From contig OW121743.1 of the NCBI GenBank assembly GCA_933228675.1, positions 113,137,781 through 113,201,780 on the forward strand: DNA of 64,000 nucleotides, in the 5' to 3' direction. The DNA comes from Stomorhina lunata. Its lineage: Eukaryota > Arthropoda > Insecta > Diptera > Rhiniidae. Below, piece by piece: positions 9,011-21,475 of this stretch. Position 1 is the stretch's first letter. Each line of letters begins with the position of its first letter. The translations under genes were made by a program, and so were the position numbers. The notes beneath the pieces were generated by a model, which saw only the letters and a program-made list of their open reading frames with translations, was not told the DNA's origin and did no database searches.

Positions 9011-10970
9011 ATCAAATCCACGTAAGATAATCATGAAGTTGGTGTTGGTGGTAGGAAATCATCGATACGTTGAAAGATGATATACACCAAGAGTGATATT
9101 ACGAGGTGAATTTTTGTTTGTTTGTATAGTCATCCACACGTTCGTCCCGATTCCATATATCAACAGATCCTAAATATTACTGCCAAAGGACCCATATAAT
9201 TTCTCCAAAAACTTAATAGAAATATGTAAACAAGTCCAGAAAGATTCAAAATTATGTTTCTGAAATATGAACTAATAAAATAATAATATCCATTCCAATA
9301 AATATACTTTAGAATAAAGTCATTGTCAAACCAAAGCAATTAGCTATTATCTATCTACTAACAAGAACATACATAACTTTTTCTCATAGCAATAATAATA
9401 TACTCCTTCCACGAATGGTGCTAAATTGTCAAGATGAAAAACTCTACCGGCGCCAGTAGCCACTTAAACATGACCAAACTGTCTCAAAGTGAAACAACTT
9501 AAAACAAACTTTAATGATTTATGTCAAGTAATTGAATATGAGGTCACTCTATTATGGGTAAATAGCAGCAGTTGTTCTTCAATCTTACGAAAACACTTTA
9601 CAATAATTCAAAAGAACAAGTAAATAGTTCAAATGAAACTAAGTCAGAAATACAGATATAGATACTTAAGTATTAAGTAAGATGTCAAAAATAAGAAATC
9701 TCTAACTACTTTTCTCACTTCCCTAACAAGGACTTAAGTTGTAGAAGCCACAGCTCAAGTGGTTCAAACTTTACTACTTGTATGATTTCATAAATAATTT
9801 TACACTAAGAAAAAAATAAAGAGGAATATTAAATAATATTAAGGACATGTTTAATTTCTAATTAACTACATAACAATAAGAAATTTGATAATGTTTTTGT
9901 TTAAAAATTTGAGCCTTTTTACTGGGAATTACAACAGAAATACTCAAATCCTTTTCAATTCAAATGTTTGCATCATGTTTTGACACTGGGCGTAAGCACC
10001 TACGCCATCCTGGCCAAACCCTTAATAAATTCTACAACTAAACAGCAGTTGCAGTCTGATACTTAATAAATTCAGAATAATTGCTACTATTGAATAGATT
10101 TTAAAGAATGAATTGCTTCTTGCTGTTATTTACACCTTGTAATTATCTTGTGTAATTGGATCTAGATTTTTGTGTTCCATTTCACCATTTAATTTTCCTA
10201 CTGTTCAAGAATTAGTTATAATTTTGTCTGCTTTTACGTTTTTTTCCATAATTTGGGTGCAAGGAAAGAAAAAATTTGAATTTTTTTTATACACTGAGAT
10301 CTTTATCGTCGCGCCAAGTGTTGATCCTTGCCATAAGGGATCATGTTGCTTTTCTTTTACATTTTTTTTTGTCTTGTTCTCTAATTTAAATGTTGTTTAT
10401 ACAAAATAAGGTTTTAATTTACATTGTTTGTTTGTATTGTTGCATAAATTTATTTCTTTCCAGATCGTTTTGTTGTTCTCATTAATATAGCATTAGATTT
10501 TTTAAAGATATGTAACAAAGATTGGAAACGAAAACTATTTTTTTTAATTTGACAAATATAATTCAAAATATTTTTCATTGCTCTGATTCGTTAAGTTTTC
10601 CGAAGTCTGAATATGGTTTTCTTTTTTGGTTTCAGCTTTATAAAAGTTTATATCTGTGGCTATAAATAATAATGAACTTAAGTCGATCTTTTATGTTCTG
10701 TGATATTAAGGCTTTTGTCTATAATGTTTAAGGGTTTGAAAAAGTTAAAATATAAATGCATATAGTTTTGTTAATTGTAACATTTTATACTTGAAATTTG
10801 GCTGAGTAATAGATCTTGAAGAAGAGAATAAGAATATGTAAAAAAATTAAAAAGCTTTAGTGTTAACTTAAACCATTATCCTTTATTGCCATAACATAAG
10901 CCAAAAACAAATTTGGAAGTTTTTTGATAAAACAAAAAAAAAAAAAAAAAACAAAAATTTAAGACCCTTT
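9011..10970. other. AT-rich DNA with one small GC-richer island
   Basis: No gene is assigned. At 9903-10060 a plus-strand frame without stops contains LHHVLTLGVSTYAILAKPL and ends in TAA, but a second frame through the same bases is also open, so coding is not decided. A perfect hairpin, GGCGTA-6 nt-TACGCC, lies at 9989-10006. Poly(A) of 18 occurs at about 10934-10951. The rest is low-complexity sequence. Confidence 0.4.
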
Positions 10971-11003
10971 TTATACGCTTTATCACCATAGGTGGAAAGG
11001 GAA
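10971..11003 (+). mobile_element. DINE-like 5' terminus, solitary fragment
   Basis: TTATACGCTTTATCACCATA followed by GGTGGAAAGGGA matches the first ~33 bp of copies A and D and then diverges. Only the terminus is recognisable. Confidence 0.55.
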
Positions 11004-11220
11004 TTTTGCCAAATGCTGCCTATACAATTGTATATAGTGTATATACGAATTGGGTTATCTTTTTTGGAAAGGGAGAAGAGAAACGAAGTAAAAGGAAGAG
11101 ATATAGCTATTATTCAACGCTGTAATTTAACTTTATGTCTATATATAGAACATTTGCGCCAGCTATTTTCATTTAGACGAATTATTGAAGACTTTTTGTT
11201 CTATAGCTAATTTTGTTTGT

Positions 11221-11275
11221 TTTACATTGACGGCATGTTAATACTGTAGGGCTTGCCGCCGATGGGGCTTTTATG
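11221..11275 (+). repeat. Degenerate copy of the CATCGACGGCG hairpin repeat
   Basis: ACATTGACGGCATGTTAATA followed shortly by TTGCCGCCGATGG matches the tandem units at 16378-16554. Here it immediately precedes an L1x copy; there it follows one. It may belong to the LINE's untranslated regions. Confidence 0.5.
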
Positions 11276-12255
11276 TGAGGTTAAAGGATCGGCGAGACTG
11301 TCGCACCCATTTGTGCGTAAAATATGGGAGGAAGAAGCTCTGCCAACCACCTGGAATGAAGGTATACTAGTCAAAATACCAAAAAAGAGTGACTCTAAAG
11401 ACTGCAATAACAACAGGGGTTTAACACTTCCTCCAATAACGAGCAAAATACTAAGTCGATTAATTTGGAATAGAATATCCAATGGATTTTCCTCTACGCT
11501 CTACGAAAATCAGTTGGGTTAGGGAGAATCGTTCAACACAATATGATTAGTTCTAGAGTAATGTAATAAATTCCGCACCCCAATTTACATAGCGTTTATC
11601 GACTTTATGAAGGTCTTGGGGAATTTTAGAAAATTGTAACAAGCCAACGAAAATTCTGAACCTAATTCGGGCAAAGTACATGTGTACATTTGTAGGTACC
11701 TTTAATTATCTTGAAAGTTTGGCATGTATAAAAGGTGGCGCCGACGAGGATATTGAATCGCGTATTATTAAGACAAAATCTGCATTCGGCATTCTTCGAG
11801 CTAGAAACCTTTGCAGGCAAATGCTTTCGGCAAATCCTTAATGCATGGTGGCCAAACCGCGTAAGAAATGAAGATCTACTAAAAGCGACAAACCAATTTT
11901 CTGCTTCTATAGAGGTATATCAACGGAAATGTCGGTGGATAGGCCACACACTTCGAAGACCAAATACCAACATTGCTGGACAAGAGCTTCATTGGAGTCC
12001 ACAGGGAAACGGCCGTCGTTGTGGTGCACCTGCTAGATCGTGAAAAAGGTCAATTGATGCGGAGTTGCAAGCAGAAAACTATTTTTGCAATGGCGTATGC
12101 CTAACATCTAACAATTGAGTTCGAGATAAAAGGATGGTTGAGGCTGTATGCTCCACTGGTAGTCGAAATAACAGAGACTGGGGCTTCAACTTAGGCAGAC
12201 TATGATATGTTATGCTTAGTATTAGGCGTGCTAACCAACTAGAATAAATGGAGGA
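11253..12255 (+). pseudogene. LINE L1x copy, RT start and C-terminal regions joined
   Basis: Positions 11253-11522 hold the clearest L1x frame: a Trp-Glu-Glu-Glu-Ala-Leu-Pro segment, NEGILVKIPKKSDSKD, then PITSKILSRLIWNRIS and a Glu-Asn-Gln-Leu-Gly end. The segment around 11580-11690 is the FIDFMKAFD-equivalent region with frameshifts. At about 11735 the sequence jumps to the C-terminal part: CFRQILNAWWPNRVRNEDLL, then WIGHTLRRPNTNIAGQ. The catalytic YADD region is therefore deleted. The element is of the endonuclease-RT (non-LTR) type by RT box order. It is inactive. Confidence 0.75.
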
Positions 12256-12500
12256 TCAAAGAAAGGGAGAAATAATCTTCAAATTTGTACGGGCAACTTT
12301 TGCATATTAGACTAATTGGGACAAAATTTACCAGAATAAGATCTATGGTGTCATACAAAAAAAAACGTTGATATTTATTGTGACGATATTGTTGACCTTT
12401 TCTTTTTTTGCTTATGAACCTAATAAAATCATTTTAAAATAAGGCAATGCCAAGTCCAAACGTCTACTTTAAAAATAATATTAAAGGGTACTTAAATGGT
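12256..12500. other. AT-rich spacer between LINE pieces
   Basis: Nothing recognisable. Confidence 0.4.
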
Positions 12501-12640
12501 CTATATTTACAACCTGTTAAGGTCAAAGGCCGAGTATATTTTAGAACTCCATGCACTTTGATCTTGTGCACACATTCTCTAATTTCGTAGGCCAAGCTTT
12601 GAAAGATTTTTCTCTACTTAGTCTTTACCTACATAACCGA
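12501..12640 (-). pseudogene. LINE L2x 3'-terminal fragment
   Basis: The minus strand reads as the L2x end: GACTAAGTAGAGAAAAATCT, a Leu-Ala-Tyr-Glu-Ile-like codon run, and the tail GGTTGTAAATATAGACC. It closely matches 8360-8485 (plus). Confidence 0.65.
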
Positions 12641-14127
12641 ACTCAATGTGAGATGTATGACATAAATGCGTTCAAGAGAGAGTTCGTATAATTTTTAGAT
12701 TCTGATTCAATAAACAGAAAATATGAACATTAAATTTGAGGTGTAAAACTATTTTCGTTGTCAAACTTTAGATCAAAACATTATAAAGCAGAGTTTTGTA
12801 ATGGTAAGGTGCCAAATGTTGTGCTAGATTTAAAAAAAAATTACCAATTGGAAAATAACCTTTGCCTTAAAGCATTTGAATCTTTTGAAATAAATAAACA
12901 TATTTTAATTAATTCCGATCTCGAACTACCATTTTAAAATTCAGTCAAATTAGATCATATAAAATGATAGACTTGCAGATCAGCTGTTTATAAAGACCCA
13001 AGATAGCCTCCTGTTGAGCACGAGACTATCCCTTATTGACACTTTGATATCAGTTGCTGCTTGCACAATTCTATTAAATGGACATTAAAACAAGAAATTA
13101 CTTACATATGTTGCTATAATTTTTTTCTTATTTTTTTTTTAAATTTCACTTAAAATTATAAAAATGTTTAAAAATTAGCGAAAATTTGTCTTTAGACTAA
13201 ACAAAACCATTCAAAGGACAACCGCTGGAACCATAATTATCTTTATTTCTAACAGCAGTAGCCCAGATACTTGGCTTATTGTTAATGTCATATATTTATT
13301 CCTCTAACTACATTTCATCACGTCTGCTACTTTCTTATCACGTTTTCTAACATTTGTCTATTGTTTTGGGTCATAAATGAAATGAAAAAAACAGATTTCA
13401 TAATACAATTTTTATATAACTTTATTTTGTAACTTCTTTATTAACTATGGCAGCAGCATCATCCCGGCACCTCGTGCCGTTTTTGTATTATCTATAGTAG
13501 CCTTTTAGTTTTTATCTTAAATTGACATTAAACAATAAATACCGACAAATGTTACTCTAATTGCCACACTTAGCAGGACATTTACGTTTATGTTCATTTC
13601 AAATTTTGAAGTCTCTAATATTTGCTCAATATCCTTGGATGACAGGATATTTTTATCTCCTTGTTGCTTTTGGCTCGTTTGTAAATTTCCTTGATATTGT
13701 TATCAATTGTTAAAAGTTTCCTGTTGATTTAAAACCTTATTGTGTTGTAATAGATTTTGCATCTGCTTAAATTTATTTCATTATCTTTTTTTTTTGCTAG
13801 TGTTTTGTTTTACCAACTTGGTTTTCTACTTTAGCCTTTGGTGAAAACTTTATTAAGGGATTTAATGTTTATTTTGCAAAATTAACAGCTTTTTTTGGCC
13901 AACAATTAAAGGTTAGGCGAAAGAAAATATTTTATAGGATTTGCACAGGAAGTCATTATTCGTTAAAAGGTGGGTTACATTTTAAGAAAAGAATTTTTTT
14001 GAATTTAAGGATAAAACAATAAGTCGATACTTACCATGGAAATATTTACGAGTTTTTTCTTAAGTAGAAAAATTATCGTTCAAAATTATTTTTTTAAATG
14101 AAAATTCAAGTTTTGAAGAAAGATGCA
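12641..14127. other. AT-rich DNA, no feature recognised
   Basis: No extended frame, terminus or RNA gene was identified. Poly(T) tracts and TTTTTTTT runs occur. Confidence 0.4.
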
Positions 14128-14289
14128 GTTTCCTCTACACTCCGCGAAAATCAATTTGGGTTCAAAAAAAATCGATCTTGAGTTGACCTAATCAACACAG
14201 TCAAAATAATACCAGAGCAATGTAATGAATTCCACACACCCGTTAACCTAGCATTTATCGATTTTATGAAGGCCTTCGACAGCGACAAT

Positions 14290-14979
14290 TAGGGTTGCCA
14301 GACAGGCTGGATTCGACTGGATTGTCCAGCTTTTTTAATGCTTGTCCAGTGTCAAGCTAAAATTAAATTTGTCCAGCTGAAAGGTGAAAAATTGAATATT
14401 TGTAACGAAAAACTATTTTTATGAAAAAGAATGCAATAAAAATTATTTTAAAAGTGTAATTTTGTAAAAAAATTACCCTCTATCAAATTTCCCCATTGTT
14501 GGCAAGTATGATTTGTATTTGAAACTTATGTCGTTAATTATATTGACGGCGGTACCAAGGTAAACAAATTCTTTTACAACCTCGTAACTATAGTTCTCAA
14601 CGATTACATGTGGTCCAATTCTTAAGGATTGCCTACTTGTTTTGATTCATTGACAACTAGACCTATTTTATTACATTCCTTCTCCATACTTGAAAATGCG
14701 GCAGTCGAATCGCGAAATGTGCGTCCGTCCCATGATATCAATGTCATCGACAAACGCAGGTAGTGTGTATTTTCTGTTGGAAATTGTTTCAGAGGTATTA
14801 GCTGCAGCATCTTTCGATATCCCTGCGGTTAATTACGGTATTCGCTATTCAGTTTATCAAAAGATGAAAGATTCATCGAAGCAAATAATAAAAGCAAGTT
14901 TTTTATTATTAATGTCCAGCTAATTTTTGGGTTGTCAAGCTTTTTTTCCCTTACTCAGGATTTGTGTCTGGCAACCCTA
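14290..14979. mobile_element. hAT-like element, 690 bp, inserted in L1x
   Basis: The terminal inverted repeat is TAGGGTTGCCAGACA at 14290-14304 and its complement ends at 14979. The flanking octamers GCGACAAT (14282-14289) and GTGTCAAT (14980-14987) match at six of eight positions, consistent with the 8-bp target duplication and TAGGG-type ends of hAT elements. Removing the element and one octamer restores the L1x context, where FDS is followed by VNK. GTCCAGC repeats lie near both ends. No hAT transposase is visible; the interior has a captured LINE piece on the minus strand. Confidence 0.72.
14520..14765 (-). pseudogene. LINE RT fragment inside the hAT-like element
   Basis: The minus strand gives AFVDDIDIMGRT (a VDDI version of the catalytic box), followed by DSTAAFSSMEKECNKIGLVV and NES, then after a frameshift GPHVIVENY and a Val-Lys-Glu-Phe-Val-Tyr-Leu-Gly-Thr segment. 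The order is that of L2x (compare GPHVIV at 7865). Its position between hAT termini suggests the element inserted around it or captured it. Confidence 0.65.
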
Positions 14980-16377
14980 GTGTCAATAAGAACTATCTAT
15001 GGAGAACTTGAGAAAATCGTAACATGTCAACGTAAATTCTAACCCTTATTCGCACAAAGTACGTGGATTTTAAATTTTACGCAGAGGAAAATTGTCATAT
15101 CCGTTCGAAGTTACTACTGGAGTAAGACGGGGATGTATCTTGTCACCCATACTTTTAATCCTCGTCATCAACAACGTAATGCTCACAGCTCTGAAAGGTA
15201 GACAAGGTATTCAATGAACACCCTTTAAACAACTCGAGAACTTGGAATACTCTAATGCGTATGTGTTCTAAGCCAAGGCTTAGGTTTACATGAAGAAAAC
15301 ACTAACGCTATCACTGTTGAATCTCGGGCAGCTGGGCTGGAAATCAATATTTCCAAGACAAGGATTATGCCAGGAGGCTATGGTGCAAACCCGTCGACAT
15401 ACATTAACGTGGATAACGAGGTTATTGGATGTGTTAATTATCTTGGAACTTTGGTATCTGTAAAAAATTGTACCAACGAAGATATTGAGTCACGTATTAA
15501 ACAAACTTGGAAAATGCAGATGACGTATGTCTTCTAACCCAAACATCAGTTCACCTTTAAGAAAACACTAACGCCATCACTGTTAAATATCGGGCAGCTG
15601 GGCTAGAAATCAATATTTCTAAGACAAAGATTTTGCAAAGATTTTGCCGTCGACATACATCATTGTAGATAACGAGGTTATTGGATATGTAGGTACCTTT
15701 AATTATCTTGGAACTTTGTATCTATAAGAAATGGCACTAAGCAATTTAGAAATTCCGGAAAATATCAACAACAACTAAGTTTGGAATATACAACTCAAAT
15801 GTCAAGTCCATCTTGTATAATGGCTGCGAAACTTGGAAATGCACAAATGCCATTGATAAGCGCTTACAAACCTTTACAACCAAATGCTTTTGGCGAATTC
15901 TTAATACAATACTAATAATACAATTCTTAATGGCCCAATCGCATAAGAAATAAAGATCTACTAAAATAAATCCCTTCTTCTATAGAGGTATGTGAACGAA
16001 AATGGCAGTGGGTAGGCCACATACCAACATTGCACGACAAGTGCTCCGTTGGAATTCACAGGTAAGCGGCCGTCAAGTTGTTGCGCCTGCTAGAATGTGG
16101 GAGTTAAGGATAACAGAAATAGAACGTGGAGAAGGTCAATTGATGCGGAGTTGCAAGCCGCAAACTATTCATGGAATGACGTATGGCTAAGATCTTGTAA
16201 TAGAGTTCGATATAAAAGGATGTTTGAGGCTTTAGGCTCCACTGAGAGTCTAACATAACAGAAAAAGAAGAAGATCATGTCATTTTTTTAACTGAAGTTA
16301 TACTCAAGTTGCGCCATCTACTGTTAAAGTAGACATATTATTTAAGATTTTTGTTCACAGATAATTTTTTTTATTGT

Positions 16378-16554
16378 ACATCGATGGCGTGTTGATGCTT
16401 ACCGCCGATGTTGTAGTCATTACTAATTTTATTAGAAATTAATAACTACCGATTTTTTTATACAACATCGACGGCGTGTTGATGTAATAGTGCTTACCGC
16501 CGATGAAGGATCTTGTGGTCATTATTAATTTGAATTTAAATTAATAACCACAGA
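16378..16554 (+). repeat. Two tandem ~80-90 bp units, each with nested hairpins
   Basis: Unit 1 (16378-16449) and unit 2 (16465-16554) share ACATCGA-GGCGTGTTGATG, TGCTTACCGCCGATG and a terminal dyad. The dyad is GTAGTCATTACTAATTT pairing with AAATTAATAACTAC in unit 1, and GTGGTCATTATTAATTT pairing with AAATTAATAACCAC in unit 2. The arms carry compensating changes (GTAG/CTAC versus GTGG/CCAC). The CATCG-CGG and CCG-CGATG ends are also complementary. A degenerate copy sits at 11221-11275. Confidence 0.65.
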
Positions 16555-18650
16555 AATTGATGTTGCTAGGACTGGAGAGTAAATCAATTCATTTCTTTCA
16601 GCGTGGATAAAATGCAGAAATTTGTGACAAAATAGAATAGCATAAGTATAACCAGGGGTCAAGTCGCCGCAATTGATATAGATCGAAAAATCAAGCAAAT
16701 ATTGTTTAACATACCTTAGGTACTTTCAAAATAATTTATTTTGCAAAAAGTTTAATAATATTTGATACCTACATATGTCCGTTTGTTTCACAAAACATTT
16801 AGTTTTAATGAAATTCTCTTACTATCAGGGAACTTTTGACAAATAAGTTACAATGTTGTGAACCTTATAAGTACATATGTTATATATTATTAAGACTATC
16901 CTAAGAGTATGCTACACTAATGTTTCTGAAATATCTTACATTTCAATCGATATAGAATGAGGCGATTTGGCCTTAGATTCGAAATAACGGATGGTTTAAA
17001 TTTAAGCCGATAGATGGCCCATCTATTAAATACTCGCATGCAAAAATGATTTCATATAATGGTTGACCACGAGTAGTCATAATCGTCTTTGAAAAAGTAC
17101 GTTCCAATGGTTGCCATAGGCCCACAATCAACACTGAGCAGTTAATTTTTCTGGATTAAGGCAGTTTTTGCTGCTCGATTCTGAAAATTTGCTGCTACTC
17201 TAAATTGTTAAGAAACACTTTAAGTTTTGTAAGCACTTAGGTCAAAAGTTCATAAATTTTTGGCAATTTTATACTTCTCTCATAATATCCTAAGTGGCTT
17301 CCAAGCGTGCCAATTTCAAAATATTTATACGAATAGTTTTTTAAAGATTTACCTTTCAATCTTAGAAAAAGTATAGCCATTCAAAAGTACTTATATAAGA
17401 GTTACAAAAACTTCAAGGATATGAATTATCCTTAATGGTTCTTTGAATAACACGTGGAAGTTGTAGCAAACAACAGTGGCTTTACAAAGGTGTTGATTTA
17501 AAGAGTTTCTTGTTGTTGAAAATTGAAAAAAAAAAACTAAAACAAAAACAGATGTCAGGGAATAATAGCGCGTGAGTAAATAAATTGAAGATGATAAAGA
17601 TGACTAAAGATGTTTTGATATCTTGTAAGTAGCGATAGGAAACTGTTACTTTAAGCCGACATATTTGTTTGTTGTTTTTTACAAAATAAGGATTTATAGC
17701 TGCTTAAGTTAATAAAATTAAATTTTAAATGAAAACAATTTAATGAGCATTTAGATACGAAATTAAAAAAATATATATTTAATCCTTGTTTTCAAAAATT
17801 TCTTCTTCAAACGTTTGTATGTCAGGGATTGACACTTTAATTAAAGCAATGCATGTGAGTTCAGACTTTACTCTCCTATTTCACTATTGTCAAGGGATCA
17901 TCCAAAGGATTTGTTGCTATTAGAAAAGTACAAAAAAATAAATGAAACTAACCTCTTTTTACCTTTGCAGTTCTAAAAGGTTAACAGGATCTTTTGTAAA
18001 AGTGTTGACATTATTGCACAATTACTTATATATGTATGTATTTCTGTAAGGGCTGTTAGCGAAGCGTAAAATGTTTTGATACAATAACCCAACAATGTCT
18101 ACCGCTTTAAAACACCAGCCGTGTCTGCTTAAGAAGAAAGGAATGGCAACGGTACACAGTCCAAGTCAATGAGTTTGTATGTCTCTACAGGATATGATGG
18201 TGTCATTTATTCAATCAACCAAACATGCGTAACATAATTTTATTTGAATTAATTTATATTTCTTTTCATTTTGCAACTATTAATTTTTTTCTTTTTTTTG
18301 CGAACACTCGTTCAATTTTGTGTTTTTTATTATTTTCTACTTTTGAACTCTCAACATGAGACACATAAGGTATTGTTGTATCGAATTCAGTTATCAAGTG
18401 TCCTTTACTTTTGTAGTTACTGCTGCTGCTGCCGATGCCATAGCGGTAGTTTTTGTATTTATAGCATATCAGGGTTGCTTTTGGTAGCCCAATATTGCGG
18501 CCGGGGTCACAAGCCCACAATGACGCGGCTGCTTTGGTTTCCTTTTTATTTTGTAGTACAAAAACTTTTTTTCTGCTCTAAAGACTTTTTATAGATATCA
18601 GTAAAAAAAGGAGGTATTTTAAGTTATGAATGTCATTTGGGATTAAAATA
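16555..18650. other. AT-rich DNA, no gene recognised; possible decayed TIR pair
   Basis: GGGGTCAAGTCGCC near 16656 and GGCGATTTGGCCTTAG near 16961 are partly complementary, as are the ATCGATATAG-like sequences beside them. They could be remnants of a ~320-bp element, but the similarity is weak. The palindrome GATAGATGGCCCATCTAT lies near 17009. Short TGC repeats occur at 18420-18432. Frames at 18266-18594 on both strands have no identifiable domain. Confidence 0.35.
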
Positions 18651-21475
18651 TAAAATTTTTCTATATAAAAATTTTATAGAAAATTTTTCTAGAGAAAATT
18701 TTTGTATACAAAAATTTTGTCAAAAAATTTTCTATATAAAAATTTAATAGAAAATTTTTCTATATAAAAATTTTATAGAAAGCTTTTCTATATAAAAATT
18801 TTATGGAAAATTTTTCTATATAAACATTTTTTAGAAAATTTTTCTAAAAAAAATTTTATAGAAAATTTTTCTATAAAAAACTTTTATAGAAAATTTTTCT
18901 ATAAAAAAATTTTATAGAAAATTTTTCTATAAAAAATTTTATAGAAAATTTTTCTATAAAAAAATTTTATAGACAATTTTTCTATAAAAAAAATTTTATA
19001 GAAACTTTTTTATAAAAATTTTGTAGAAAATTTTTTGTATATACAAATTTTATATAAAATTTTTCTGTATAAAAATTTTATAGAAAATTTTTCTATATAA
19101 CAATTTTATAGAAAATTTTTCTATATAAAAATTTTATAGAAAACTTTTCTAGATAAAAATTTATTTTTTTTCTCTTAAAAAATTTATAGAAAATTTTTCT
19201 ATGTAAAAGTTTTATAGAAAATTTTTCTTATACAAATTTTATAGAATATTTTTTAATACAAATTTTTTACAAAATTTTTCTATATAGACAATTTTTCTAT
19301 ATAAAAATTTTATAGCAAAATTTTATATATAAAAATTTTACAGAAAATTTTTCTATATAAAAATTTTATAGAAAATTTTTCTATATGAAAATTTTATAGA
19401 AATTTTGTATATACAAATTTTATAGAAAACTTTTCTGTATAAAAATTTTATAGAAAATTTTTGTATATAAATTTTTATAGAAAACTTTTCTGAACAAAAA
19501 TTTTATAGAACATTTTTCGATATCAAAATTTTAAAGAAAATTTTTCTACATAAAAATTTTATAGAAAATTTTTCTATAAAAAAATTTTATAGGAAATTTT
19601 TCTATAAAAAAATTTTATAGAAAATTTTTCTATAAAAAAATTTTATAGAAAATTTTTCTATAAAAAAATTTTATAGAAAATTTTTTGTATATACAAATTT
19701 TACAGAAAATTTTTCTGTATAAAAATTTTATAGACAAATTGTTTATATAACAATTTTATAGAAAATTTTTCTATATAAAAATTTTATAGAAAACTTTTCT
19801 AGATAAAAATTTATTTTTCTCTATTAAAAAATTTATAGAAAATTTTTCTATATAAAAGTTTTATAGAAAATTTTTCTTATAAAAATTTTTCTATAAAAAA
19901 ATTTTATAGACAATTTTTCTATATAAAAATTTTATAGCAAAATTTTCTATATAAAAATTTTATAGAAAATTTTTCTATATAAAAATTTTATAGAAAACTT
20001 TTCTGTATAAAAATTTTATAGAAAATTTTTGTATATAAAAATTTTATTAAAAACTTTTCTGTACAAAAATTTTATAGAACATTTTTCGACATCAAAATTT
20101 TAAAGAAAATTTTTCTACATAAAAATTTTATAGAAACTTTTTCTTTATAAAAAATTTATTGAAAATTTTTCTATATTAAAAATTTTATAGAAAATTTGTT
20201 GTATATAAAAATTTTATAGAAATTTTTTCTATATGAAAATTTTATAGAAAATTTTTCTATATAAAAATTTCATAGACAATTTTTCGATACGGAAATTTTG
20301 TAAAAAAATTTTCGATATAAAAATTTTATAGATAATTTTTCTATATAAAAAACTTTTATAAAAAATTTTTCTATAGACAAATTTTATAGAAAATTTTTTG
20401 TTATAAAAATTTTAAAGAAAAATTTTCCATATAAAAATTTTATAGAAAATTTTTCTATAGAAAAATTTTATAGAAAATTTTTCGATACGAAAATACGATA
20501 TAAAAATTTTATAGAAAATTTTTCTATATAAAAATTTTATAGAAAATGTTTCTATATAAAAATTTCATAGACAATTTTTATATAATTTTATAGAACATTT
20601 TTTTATATACGATTTTATAGAGAATTATTCTATATAAAAATTTTATTAAAAATTTTTCTTTTTAAAAATTTTATTGAAAATTTTTCTATATAAAAATTTT
20701 ATAGAAAATTTTTCTATATAAAAATTTTATAGAAAATTTTTCTATATTAAAAATTTTATAAAAAATTTTTTATATATAAAAATTTTATAGAAAATTTTTC
20801 TATATGAAAATTTTATATAAAATTTTTGTTATGAAAATTTTAATGAAAATTTTTGTATATAAAAATGTTATAGAAAACTTTTCTGTATAAAATTTTATAA
20901 AAAATTTTTGTATATAAAAATTTTATAGAAAATTTTTGATATCAAAGTTTTAAAGAAAATTTTTCTACATAAAAATTTTATCGAAAATTTTTCTATAAAA
21001 AAATTTTGTAGAAATTTTTTCGATATAAAAATTTTATGGAAAATTTTTCTATATAAAAATTTTATACAAAATTTTTCTATATAAAAATTTTATAGAAAAT
21101 TTTTGTATATAGAAATTTTACACAAAATTTTTCTAAACAAAAATTTTTTAGAAAATTTTTCTATATAAGAATTTTATACAAAATTTTTCTATATAAAAAT
21201 TTTATAAAAAATTTTTCTATATAAAAATTTTATACAAAATTTTTCTATATAAAAATTTTATATGAAAATTTTTTGGTATAAAAATTTTTTGGTACGAAAT
21301 TTTTTTAGAAAATTTTTTGGTACAAAATTTTTGTTGAAAATTTTTTGGTATACAAATTTTTTAGAAAATTTTTTTGGTATAGAAATTTTTTAGAAAATTT
21401 TTTGGTATAAAAATTTTTTAGAATTTTTTTACATATATACAAACTTTATAGAAAATTTTTCTATATAAAAATACT
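18651..21475. repeat. Minisatellite array a, ~28-bp unit, diverged
   Basis: About 100 tandem units built from AAAATTTTTCTATATAAAAA plus TTTTATAG. The unit has arms TTTCTATA and TATAGAAA around an A/T centre. Many copies differ by one to five bases or by small indels, and near 21270-21420 the linker changes to TTTTGGTA. No highly homogeneous core is visible, so this is probably an older array than b, c or g. Confidence 0.9.

Larger units (their letters stand above)
14128..16262 (+). pseudogene. LINE L1x copy with hAT insertion and internal duplication
   Basis: The RT begins at about 14128 (SSTLRENQFGFKKNRS) and reaches FIDFMKAFDS at 14253-14282, where the hAT-like element is inserted. It resumes at 14980 with VNK-, then GVRRGCILSPILLILVINN at about 15120-15175. 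The segment 15257-15465 (AGLEINISKT and the STYINVDNEVIG run) is repeated in diverged form at about 15516-15735. Only the second copy keeps ADDVCLL, the catalytic box. The C-terminal part, with KRLQTFTTKCFWRILN and an Ile-Glu-Val-Cys-Glu-Arg-Lys segment, runs to about 16260 and ends AAAAAGAAGAAG. Many stops and frameshifts are present. This is the longest L1x copy here. Confidence 0.75.

Noticed and set aside
16656..16976. A ~320-bp element with inverted ends containing GTCAAGTCGCC and GGCGATTTGGCC
   Set aside because: Only about two thirds of positions pair and no target duplication is visible; too weak to call an element.
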